This document shows, piece after piece, positions 11,915 through 21,479 of a DNA stretch of 64,000 nt. The notes below the pieces were generated by a model. That model was not told where the DNA came from. It searched no databases and worked only from the letters and a program-made list of their open reading frames with translations. The stretch lies in the NCBI RefSeq assembly GCF_963678635.1, contig NC_087070.1, forward strand, positions 19,563,318 through 19,627,317. Direction: 5' to 3'. Numbering within the stretch: the stretch's first letter is position 1; every line of letters begins with the position of its first letter. This stretch comes from Symsagittifera roscoffensis (lineage: Eukaryota; Xenacoelomorpha; Acoela; Convolutidae). A program made the position numbers and the translations under genes.

Positions 11915-12887
11915 AACCATTATTGTTGGCCAAAACATTGCAAATTTTGGGTACGACAAAAGGTTAAGTGCACAAGCAGCACAAATTATTCAGTCTAAAA
12001 ACGTTGTTTTTGTTCCGAACATTTGAAAAATGGAGAAGAACTTTGTACTCGGGTGTGTTTTAGTTTTTTCTTTTTGTTTGTTTTTGTTTGCCACCCAAAA
12101 TCAGCTACGATAAATAATCATCGGAGAGAATTACCGTTTACAATAGCTTAATTATTCTTAATTTTAATTTTACTCTAGTAAAATTAGTTTTTTTTGAAAT
12201 TTTAATGCTATTATGGGAATCAAAAACTTCAAAAGTTAAAAAAATATATTCTGCAAAATAATATTGATTTTGGATTTTCATTTTTTTGTTTTTCAGTACA
12301 AATTTTGGTTTATTTGATTTTTGATTTTTCTTTTCAGTTTTTTTTTATTTTTCAGTAAAAGGTAAGTGAAGTTTTTTCAAAATGAGTAAAAAAGGGCTTC
12401 GAGAAAAACATGTGGTTTTTCTCGAAGAAATGTTTTAAATGCCTTCAATTGTCATTATAAACTACCGAATATATCAGGACAAGTCAGTTTCATAAATAGC
12501 GCTTCAAGTTGAGTATAATTCATAAAGTTATGCTAAGAAAAAAAAATTTTCACCTTGCACCATCCTGAATTTAGTTACTGTGCAGTTATTAGTTTTTTCT
12601 GTACTGATATTTAATCGCAAACATATAATCTTGAATGTTAATTTTTTGGTAAAAATTTGATTTTGCAATCAAATACAACTACATTGGATGATTAGGTGAT
12701 TTATTAGCTTCTGATGATGAAAGAGATTAATTGCTCCACTATTTGCCACAAAAAATAGTTAGCCTTTAATTACTGCCCGAGCCGAGGTTTTCAGCCCAAT
12801 CTCAAGCAAGGTTTGAGCGGTTTGAGTGGTTTTTGAACAATTACGCTAGCCGTTTTTGAGAATTTTTTAAAATAATGTTGAGCGGTG
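11915..12887. other. 3' flank of AMOP/VWD gene
   Basis: This is AT-rich sequence without a recognised gene. No AATAAA is seen close to the stop codon. Near its right end, GAGCGGTTT-type words occur; similar words recur on the far side of the retroelement at 35960-36110. Confidence 0.4.
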
Positions 12888-13802
12888 TTTACTAAGCGCT
12901 CATTGCTGGTTGAATGCTTAGTAATTTTATCCTAAATTATAAGTCTCACCTTAGATCGTCAAATTGTCTTGACAAAAAGTAGAGTAGAAACAATAGTTAG
13001 AAAAGGTATGAATTAATTAGTTGGTTAGATACAAAGCACTGGGTTATTAGATTATATAAATGAATCGAACAGCTTAAAGAGATATACCTATGAGGGGAGG
13101 TTGAGCTAATCTTATTTTGTTCATCAATATTTTATCTTCTTACTAAGGTTGGTGGCTGATTTGTATGTATGGTTGCCCTTGATTTTGTCCAAGTCAGCAC
13201 TTCTGGTTGGGTCGTCTGAATCGTCTTGCCGTAGTCCTTTTGGGTACTTGCAGTCCAGACTTCCTCGGGTGTGCGTATCTCGAGTATCTCGATTTATAAT
13301 TTTTCTTTTCTGCCCTAACACTAAAATTAATCTAGCCCTTTTCACTTATAAAAAGAGAATAATTTCTCATTTTAAGTTTGATTTGAAAAATTATAAATCG
13401 AGATACTCGAGATACGCACACCCGAGGAAGTCTGGACTACAAGTACCCAAAAGGACTACGGCAAGACGATTCAGACGACCCAACCAGAAGTGCTGACTTG
13501 GACAAAATCAAGGGCAACCATACATACAAATCAGCCACCAACCTTATTAAGAAGATAAAATATTGATGAACAAAATAAGATTAGCTCAACCTCCCCTCAT
13601 AGGTATATCTCTTTAAGCTGTTCGATTCATTTATATAATCTAATAACCCAGTGCTTTGTATCTAACCAACTAATTAATTCGTACCTTTTCTAACTATTGT
13701 TTCTACTCTACTTTTTGTCAAGACAATTTGACGATCTAAGGTGAGACTTATAATTTAGGATAAAATTACTAAGCATTCAACCAGCAATGAGCGCTTAGTA
13801 AA
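12888..13802. repeat. Large snap-back inverted repeat (418-bp arms, 79-bp spacer)
   Basis: The left arm 12888-13305 is the near-perfect reverse complement of 13385-13802; I see about three differences. The outer ends themselves form CTAAGC..GCTTAG stems. The spacer 13306-13384 holds TATAAAAAG at 13347. Only the right arm belongs to the 1.6-kb direct repeat; the left arm is an inverted extra copy absent from the second direct repeat. Confidence 0.9.
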
Positions 13803-14908
13803 ACTGGTGCGACCGCAGCAGAGAACTACTCCTTAAGAAGTCCTTTTCCAACAAACTCGAAACAGCTTTTAAAATTCAAAAAATATATTATTATTAGGAT
13901 CTGTGAGTATTTGTCAGATTAGTTTCCAACCTCAAAAAGCCAGAGACAATTGGTATCTTTCGATAGAAACACAATTTCATTGTCTTCTACTTGACAGATA
14001 TTCCTAGTAGGGTTCTTGCGAAAGCATCCCCTGAGCTAGCAGTCGCCCACGATATTCCTCCATCTCGAGGTCTTTTAGACGGCTTTCTAACTGACATTAG
14101 CTCATGAACTTAAGTTTTTTCTATTATTATAATAATATATAAAATTTCTGAAAGAATCGTTCTCTGCCTAAGTCCGCTAGTAAGATATACCCGTTTTGTC
14201 CAGTAATCCACTAAACTTTTGCCGAAACTTCAGTTTAAAGTTATCATCACTAAAATTAACGAAATTCTGTATTAAACTAAAGTGCGCAAAAACTTATTAA
14301 ATATCTTCAATTATTTTTTCGAGGGGGTGAAGTGGTCATATGTGCGATCTAAGAGTACCCTAAATTGTATGATAAATTGAATTCTTTATCACATTATCTC
14401 AAACCATCCACGCTTGTTGCTATTTATTCTAATCCTTCATCATTTCTCGAGGCTTATCCTCATTTTTTCTTAAACTAATTTTAATTCTATCCACCTTAAC
14501 ATAACTTAAACCTAAATCATCCATCAAAAAAACTACCAATTACTGAAACTAAGGAAGAAAATAACAAAAACCACGAAGGAAGGAACGATTTGGGTGTTTT
14601 TTAATAAATTATTAGTTTTTTTAACACAGTTTAAATATACACCTAATAAACAATAAGATTTTGCACTAAAACCAATCTTAAACGTTAACCACATAACACC
14701 AAACACCAAGTTTTAGTTTCAGCTCAAAAATATCAGGTTTCACAACAAAAACTAAGTTTAAAACACTGACACATTCACTTTATATTGATAAAACAGGTTT
14801 CATATGATAGCATAAGCACTAAAAAATTGATTTTTACCAGCCAAAATTTTTGGTTTCAGTCTAGGTTTCAGTAATAGGGTCAAACGTTTCAGTTAAAATA
14901 AGTATAGT
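13296..14908 (+). repeat. 1.6-kb direct repeat, left copy (LTR-like)
   Basis: This is nearly identical to 34068-35686 with a constant offset near 20.77 kb. Shared landmarks are TTTTCTTTTCTGCCCTAACA, GGTGCGACCGCAGCAGAGAA and ending AAAATAAGTATAGT. The simplest reading is an LTR or part of one, but neither end shows the TG..CA rule. The homology stops at 14908, about 2.1 kb before gag. Confidence 0.8.
13347..13355 (+). promoter_or_regulatory. TATA-box candidate in left direct repeat
   Basis: TATAAAAAG follows AGCCCTTTTCACT and is conserved in the other repeat copy at 34119-34127. No transcription start can be read from the sequence. Confidence 0.3.
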
Positions 14909-16612
14909 TTCCGGTCAAAATTTTAAGTTTCTGTAAACGGATTCGGGTAAAACAGCAAAAGTTGAACTAGTCAAACCCAAATTTGGATGCCATAAGTCAA
15001 AAACCTGGTCTTAAACGGTACGTTTTTGTTAGTTTCAGGTTTTAGAACACAAAAACTGAGTTTTTGGTCTCAAAATTGAGCTCCGAACGCCGAATTTTGA
15101 CTTTCTAGAGAAAACTAACGGTGTTAAAACCCACCAAACCAATTTTAAATTTTGGTTCCTAAGGCTGAAACGTACGTTTCAGAATTGGTGTTTTTGGTTT
15201 CAGAACCAAAAATCTTGCTTCCCGAGAAAATTTTTTGTAAAATATTGAAAGATAATAAGAATCCTTAATGCACTAACAAATTTTTAAACTCAAAAAACTT
15301 CTAGAAGGTGTTAGTTTGAGCCCTCAAACTTATAGTTTCAGAAAACTAAAATCGTCGTTTTAGGATAAAATTTTCATCTTTTTGGCAATTTTATTGCTGA
15401 AATAGAAATATATTAGAGAGACCAACCTAAATTTCCAATCTCAAAACTCTAAAACCAAGCGGTCAAACCATAGTTTCAGTTCTAGAAATCATAGTTTCAG
15501 CCCCAAAAACTTAGGTTTCCGCAAACAATTTTTTGATTTTGAAGTTACAAACCTGTTCAAAATTCCAATTTACACTAGACCAGCTATCAAAAACCAACTT
15601 TTTATATTCATGCACCGAGTTTGAGAGAGTTTAAGAGTTTTAGGTTTGAGTTTCCAAAAACTAAGTTTAAGATATCAAAAGATTCGGTTTTCTCGTACTT
15701 TTTTTGCAAGATAAAGCAAAAACCAGATATAATAAAGCGTATAGAAAATTTTAAGATTAAAAAAACTCAACTTCAGCTACCATAGTTTCAGATTTCAGAT
15801 TATTGTTTCAGTCAAAAAATTTTCTAAAAATTTTTAACAAAAAAATTAAGTTTTGAACCAATAATAACCAATAAAGGCATATAGTTATATTGTTAACCAT
15901 ACCATAGCATCAATAAAACTTCACTTGAACAAAGTTTCAGGTTTCAGTTAAGGTTTCAGCGAATAAAAAACTTGAAAAACTTAGAAAAAATTTAAAAAAA
16001 AATTTTTTCTCAAAGAAATTTTTTTATTTCCTTATCTTATTATTAATAACCTTTGTTAATATTCAATAATTCCTAAGAGGTTTTCATTACTCTAAGACAT
16101 ATTAATCAAATAGTACATCTTGGTTTAAGAAAAAGAAAACAAACATCGTGAAATTAATGTCAATACATTTTAAAATTGACGTCAGTACAATAAATTTAAA
16201 GCTCAAATTAGGAAACAAAGTCTCTAACATCATATAGTATATCACTAACACTGAAAAAAATCATATTAGTATACTAGCAAAACACCCAAAGAAGATAAAC
16301 ACGAATTATACGTCTTCTTTCGACGATATACTCCAGAAATTGACACAATTCTTCAGCAAATAAAAATACCAAATAACATAATTTGTATACCGGAAGAGCG
16401 ATTAATTGCTTCACTCCCGATTGCTTTTTGATATCATAATATACCCAAGCACAAAACTACTTGCATTTTAATCATTTTTAATTAAAAACACAAAATTTTC
16501 CTTAACAAAAATTTAAAATAATAACAAGTTCATAAGAAAAATTTAAATATTTTTTATATTGTTTATCATTCTCTAGATAAATATTTATGTCCCTAAAAGG
16601 ATGTAAAATGCT
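14909..16612 (+). other. Retroelement leader rich in GTTTCAG words
   Basis: No intact gene is present. From about 14700 to 15960 the words GTTTCAG or GGTTTCAG occur more than a dozen times, giving a loose short-period pattern. Around 16270-16430 a decayed frame (LYVFFRRYTPEIDTILQQIK) resembles the C-terminal half of the accessory mini-ORF family found after env. I could not identify a tRNA primer-binding site. Confidence 0.45.
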
Positions 16613-16897
16613 ATGACCAACTTTTATCAAGTAAATACAACAACGTTTAATTTAAAACTAAAATTAAAAATTAAATCCACAAAAATTATTTGGTATATCA
16701 CCAATATCCAAAAAGATCAAATCACAATTTTGTCCAAATACCCACACAAAAATATTCACGACTTAACCATTCTTTCCAGCAGCAATACCTCAGAGATAAC
16801 TTCCATCTTAAAAAAGCTTAATCAGCCCCATAGCACTATTGATCTATCTAACAAAAATTCGTATTCATTGAACCCAGCAAACTTCATTGTAACTTAA
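16613..16897 (+). CDS. Accessory mini-ORF family member upstream of gag
   Basis: This is a 94-residue ORF with no known domain. Its pattern of two or three beta-strand-like hydrophobic stretches, a Ser/Asn turn (TILSSSNTSE), a short amphipathic helix (ITSILKKL) and a final hydrophobic strand is that of the small ORFs at 28.6-31.5 kb. It therefore looks like a member of the same family, placed 5' of gag. It is Lys/Ile/Asn-rich like the rest of the element. Function unknown. Confidence 0.4.
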   Translation: MTNFYQVNTTTFNLKLKLKIKSTKIIWYITNIQKDQITILSKYPHKNIHDLTILSSSNTSEITSILKKLNQPHSTIDLSNKNSYSLNPANFIVT

Positions 16898-16991
16898 ATA
16901 CAATTATTTCAGTCCGAACTAAAGATCAGTACACAACACATCCAAAACCCTTTATATATTGTTAACAAAACATTGACTGAATTAAACAAAG

Positions 16992-18347
16992 ATGGCAAAC
17001 GTAGTAGCATACCCAGATTTAGCTCTCGAAAAGTTTACCGGCTTAGATCCGAATGAAGATGCAAGAGATTTTCTTGATATAGTAGAGAAAAAGATAGCAT
17101 TTTCCCTAAGCACTAGACCAGGAGACGCAGGTGACGAACAAGACGCATATGATAACAGACAAAGAGCCTTATTTGTTTCAATATTAAGAGGTCCAGCCGC
17201 TCAATGGTATCAGGTATTAGCAGCAAACTTACCTTGGAATGATATAAGAGATCAATTCATAGATAGATTCACTGATGATAAAGATAAGTATAGGAGACGA
17301 ATAGAAGCAGAAAACATAAAAAGACAACCTGATGAATTCATTAAAAGCTACATACATAGATTAAGCACCGCAGTAGACCGTGGATGGCCCAATCCAACTT
17401 TTAAGGATGATCAAAGAACAGCAAAGAAAATGAAATTCTTTGTACGCGGCTTAAGCCCGCCAGGCTTGAAACAAAAAGCTCATCAATTCCTAATTGAGAA
17501 TCCACCCGCAACATGGCAACAATTAAAAGATCATATTGCAACAAAAGACTTAAGTTTTGCAGTAAGTAGTGAGTTTACTGGAACAGCCTCAAGTAGTGTT
17601 GATAATAAGTTGGAGATAGAAGGAATAAAGGATCAGCTTAAGGAGTTAACAGGACTAATGAAAGATCATAAAATAAATGCAGCCTATAATCCAAATGAAC
17701 CCAGAAATAAACAAAACCATACCCGATTTTGTAAATGGTGTCGTAGGTCAGGTCATACTATCAGTGTTTGTTTTAAATAAAGAGACCACAAAGATCAAAA
17801 CAGAAAACCACCTCAGTATCGTGAAAAATTCTCAGACAATTATAATAGGAGATCTAGGCCTCGAGAAGAAAATAGTTATAACAATCGATACAATGGCTAT
17901 AATCAGCAAAATAACAATAACAGACCATATTCTCCGTATCCTAGACAGTTCAATAACAGAACAAATAGTTTCGATAGATCTCGATCTCAAAGTTTTGGAT
18001 CAAGAGACAGAAATTTCAATAATAGATTTAACGATCAAAATAACCCAAATCGTTGTAATACTTACAACAAAGCCTCAAACAACTATAATCAAAATAGGAA
18101 CAGAAGCAATTCTATACCCGATCGAAATGGAAGATCGTTTTCACAAGACAATTATCGAACGCGATACCAAAACAGACCTCACGAAAATAAATTCCCATCC
18201 TAGAATAATCAAGCAAGATCCCTAGGTGATTCAAAACCATCCTCCAGAGAAAATAGTCGAGACAGAAACCCTAAAGTACAATTTAGTGAGAATAAAATCC
18301 ATGGCTATTACAGCGATGACGAAGGCGAGGAACTTACTTTAAACTAG
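16992..18347 (+). pseudogene. gag: gag polyprotein with CCHC zinc knuckle, two internal stops
   Basis: The frame opens at ATG 16992 and runs about 452 codons to TAG 18345. The first 260 residues look like a retrotransposon Gag capsid (GPAAQWYQ, FIKSYIHRL, MKFFVRGLSP). They are followed by one zinc knuckle, CKWCRRSGHTISVC (CX2CX4HX4C), and then a long Asn/Arg/Ser/Tyr-rich nucleic-acid-binding tail. Two in-frame stops interrupt it: TAA 17778-17780, just after the knuckle, and TAG 18201-18203. The tail is clearly still in this frame after both, so these are nonsense mutations or, less likely, suppressible stops. The true terminator at 18345 directly follows a frameshift heptamer that leads into protease. 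Confidence 0.8.
18338..18344 (+). promoter_or_regulatory. -1 ribosomal frameshift slippery site TTTAAAC
   Basis: The heptamer T TTA AAC is in phase with gag, and the next codon is the gag stop TAG. Slipping back one base continues as CTA GAA CAG.. straight into the protease frame. This is the classical X XXY YYZ arrangement of retroviral gag-pro junctions. A downstream stem-loop was not modelled. Confidence 0.8.
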
Positions 18348-19605
18348 AACAGTCTCCGCAAGATAAAAAGTCACAAATGTATATTAATCTATATCAACAT
18401 CCCGTCGGAGACAAAAATAAAAATAACGGCCTTGAAACCCAATTTTTAGTAGATACTGGAGCAACTTGTTCACTATTAAATTATGATACCTATTTAGAAT
18501 ACGCAAAAATACAAAAGTTGACACTTACTAAAGCACAATCCAAAACATTTGCTGTTAATGGACAAAAACTCAAACTCTTAGGATATACAAATTTTAACGC
18601 TAGTTTTGACAGTAAAGGTGATTATTTTGTAAAAATTTGAGCATGGGTTGTGGCCAAGGACGGATGTAAACTTAATATATTAGGTATGGATTTCCTCTCT
18701 AATTCAACTAAATCGATCGACTTTTCAACGCGAAAACTAGAACTTAAAATGTACCCAGGAGTATCAGTCGCTATCAGCAATATAAAAAGCAAAAACTATC
18801 CATTTATAAGTAGTTATCAGAATGTACTTTTAGACCAAACCATAACTTTAGCACCAAAATCAACTCGTGTCATTTCAATATCCCCAGCTGACAAAGTTTT
18901 CAAAAAGGGAACATCGTTCAAACTAGATAAAGATCTACAACAAAAAGGAATATATACTTATAACACCTATTGTAACCATGACGAGAAAACGTTACCTATA
19001 ATGTTAAGCAACCCTAAAGAATCGAAGGTCATTATATCTAAAGGCTCAATTGGACAAACTTTCGAAGACATTGAAACTGATTCAAAAATAATATGCAGCG
19101 TCGCAGACAATATAGCTTTTATGGAAGTTTTGTTCAACAAAAACGAACATCTAGATCATATTTTTCATGTAAGCGAGCAATCAAAAGATCAACAGTTCTT
19201 CAAAAACTCTTCAATTAGTGAAAATCATAAAAATTCAAAAAAGAAAAACAAGGAACTTTTGAAACAAAAAGAACTAGATTATACAAATAAATACGAACTA
19301 GAAACAGATTTCAGCAAGGAATTGAAGGACCTGAAACCCAAATCTGAACTAAACTCCCAAACACATTTTACAAATATACAAATCCATGAAATCCAGAAAA
19401 AGTTTGACAAAAAAAAACAAGAGTTTCTAAAAAAATTTGACTTTACTCACTCTGATATAGACCAAAATCAATTACAAGACCTAATGAATATGCTATTACA
19501 AAATAAAGACGTATATTCACAACATAAATACGACGTAGGACTAATAAAGCAAAAATTCCATGTAAAGCTTTTAGCAAACTCTGTATTGACTAAACAAAGA
19601 AAGGT
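18344..19605 (+). pseudogene. pro: Protease and N-terminal pol region, one in-frame stop
   Basis: In the -1 frame relative to gag this encodes a retropepsin-like aspartic protease: active site LVDTGATCSLLN, then the flap region, then the conserved NILGMDFL strand. A TGA at 18638-18640 breaks it between the active-site half and the ILG half, and the same frame resumes directly. About 300 Lys/Glu-rich linker residues follow and lead to the segment (VLTKQRK) that normally precedes the RT palm. There the coding sequence is cut by a rearranged insertion at 19606. Expected role: processing of the Gag-Pol polyprotein. It is inactive in its present form. Confidence 0.75.
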
Positions 19606-19905
19606 TTTGAGTCTACATGTAAACTGTAGAAGAAATGTTCGACATCATTGCTACATACCATGACTTATTAAGAAAATCAGGATTAAAAGCTCAACCAGAA
19701 AAGACAAAATTTTTTTTGAGAAGAGTACAGTTTTTAGGACATGTAATAAGTAAAAATGGCATACAACCAGTCAAGAAAAAGGTAGATGATCTCAAGGCAT
19801 TGAAATCGCCAGAGAACAAAAGAGATGTAATGAGAGTGTTAGGTTGTTTAGGATTCTATAGTATGTATATAAAGAAGTTACATGTAGACTCAAAACCCAT
19901 CAAGA
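19606..19905 (+). repeat. Duplicated RT fragment inserted into pol, with 17-bp inverted flanks
   Basis: 19622-19895 copies 20391-20660 (the EEMFDIIATYHDLLRK.. part of RT) almost exactly. The copy starts with TTTGAGTCTACATGTAA (19606-19622), which is the reverse complement of TTACATGTAGACTCAAA at its own end (19879-19895). The insertion separates the pol linker from the RT start and breaks the reading frame. Confidence 0.8.
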
Positions 19906-21477
19906 GTTTCATTGCATTACCAAGAAAAACTGAATGACTTACTAGACCAACTATGTAAATCAGGAATAATTAGAGAAATGGGAAGTAATACCGAAATGGG
20001 ATCAGAATTTATAAATCCAATTATAATACTTCCAAAAGGGAACATAGTCAAGCTCGTTATCGATGCGAGATACCTGAACTCAATAACTGACTTAAGTCGT
20101 TATTCATGGCCATTAGAACCAATAGGATCGCTCATCACTATGCTAAAAGGAAATTTCTTCACCACGAGTGATTTATGCTCAGCATACAATCAAGTACCTT
20201 TAACAGAAGAAACACAACAATTAACAAGCTTTGTAATTGGATCAAAACAATATACTTTTAAACGAGGTTTTTACGGATTATGTGGTCTACCAAATTTCTT
20301 CAGTAGAATAATGACAATACATTTTGCACCCTTAATAAAAAGAAATCAAGCAGTAACCTATATAGACGATACAATAATACAAGCACAAACTGTAGAAGAA
20401 ATGTTCGACATCATTGCTACATACCATGACTTATTAAGAAAATCAGGATTAAAAGCTCAACCAGAAAAGACAAAATTTTTTTTGAGAAGAGTACAGTTTT
20501 TAGGACATGTAATAAGTAAAAATGGCATACAACCAGTCAAGAAAAAGGTAGATGATCTCAACGCATTGAAATCGCCAGAGAACAAAAGAGATGTAATGAG
20601 AGTGTTAGGTTGTTTAGGATTCTATAGTATGTATATAAAGAATTTACATGTAGACTCAAAACCTTTCTATGATTTGATACGGAATGATACAGTTTTTAAA
20701 CGGACACAAGATCATGAAAAACTATTTAACGAAATAAAAGAAAGAATTAGCGCAGATACAATCTTAGCAATACCAGACACAAGATATCCTTTCCATGTAC
20801 ACGTAGACTCATCATCAATAGGAATTGGTTCAATATTGGTACAAGAATTCCCAGAAGGAAAACGTATTATCTCCTTTAATTCAAGAGTATATAACAAGGA
20901 AGAACAAAAAATGTCAACAACAGCTAGAGAGCTTTGCGGTGTTGTATCAGCTCTACAAGCATACGAAAACTATTTATTAGGTTCACCACATCCAACATAT
21001 CTCTATACTGATCACGAAGCTTTGATTTACCTTTGGGGAAGAAGAGGTAAACTCTCCCATAGATATTTTAGATATCAATTGGTTATATCACAATTCCAAA
21101 ATTTAAAAATTATTTGGACCGAAGGAAAAAACCTAGCATTCCCAGATATTTTAAGCAGAAATGTAACAACTAAAGATTTAGACAAACACCAACTTAAACA
21201 TAAAAAAATTCCCAAAGACATTTTATTTTACGACAAAAATGGCAACGAAGAAAAATACTTCATAGTGCATGATACCGAAAAGGGACCCAGCGAAGAATTT
21301 TTTCCTGTCATTAAACAAGATAAGAATGGTGTAACTAGATTCAAAATAAATAACGAGAAGTTAATCAAAATACCCAAAGAAACAAAAAAAGAACAAATTT
21401 GCTCACTAACTGATATAAGTTCTTGCTTTATACAAGGTTCAGCTCTCAACCAAGTTAGAATGATTCAAAACAAATAA
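19906..21477 (+). CDS. pol: Reverse transcriptase and RNase H of the Ty3/gypsy-type element
   Basis: An uninterrupted frame of about 520 codons. RT begins with LDQLCKSGIIREMGS, has FTTSDLCSAYNQVPL (palm motif A), FKRGFYGLCGLPNFF (motif B) and catalytic YIDD, then the LGHVISKNGI and thumb/connection segments. RNase H follows with HVHVDSSSIGIGSILVQ, TARELCGVV, LYTDHEAL and the closing FPDILSR. After that come about 100 lower-complexity residues before a stop in an ATAATAATAA microsatellite-like run at 21477. RT copies the element RNA and RNase H removes the template. The ORF has no start codon of its own; it should be translated by frameshifting from gag, but the insertion at 19606 prevents this. 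Confidence 0.85.
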   Translation, partial: VSLHYQEKLNDLLDQLCKSGIIREMGSNTEMGSEFINPIIILPKGNIVKLVIDARYLNSITDLSRYSWPLEPIGSLITMLKGNFFTTSDLCSAYNQVPLTEETQQLTSFVIGSKQYTFKRGFYGLCGLPNFFSRIMTIHFAPLIKRNQAVTYIDDTIIQAQTVEEMFDIIATYHDLLRKSGLKAQPEKTKFFLRRVQFLGHVISKNGIQPVKKKVDDLNALKSPENKRDVMRVLGCLGFYSMYIKNLHVDSKPFYDLIRNDTVFKRTQDHEKLFNEIKERISADTILAIPDTRYPFHVHVDSSSIGIGSILVQEFPEGKRIISFNSRVYNKEEQKMSTTARELCGVVSALQAYENYLLGSPHPTYLYTDHEALIYLWGRRGKLSHRYFRYQLVISQFQNLKIIWTEGKNLAFPDILSRNVTTKDLDKHQLKHKKIPKDILFYDKNGNEEKYFIVHDTEKGPSEEFFPVIKQDKNGVTRFKINNEKLIKIPKETKKEQICSLTDISSCFIQGSALNQVRMIQNK

Positions 21478-21479
21478 TA

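Noticed and set aside
13149..13496. 115-residue open frame across the snap-back
   Set aside because: It reads through the inverted repeat and its spacer, and the complementary strand gives the same kind of frame. No domain, no independent support.
17677..18225. 182-residue open frame rich in Ile/Thr
   Set aside because: Out-of-frame reading of the Asn/Arg-rich gag tail; the gag frame fits the frameshift site and the composition of nucleocapsid tails.
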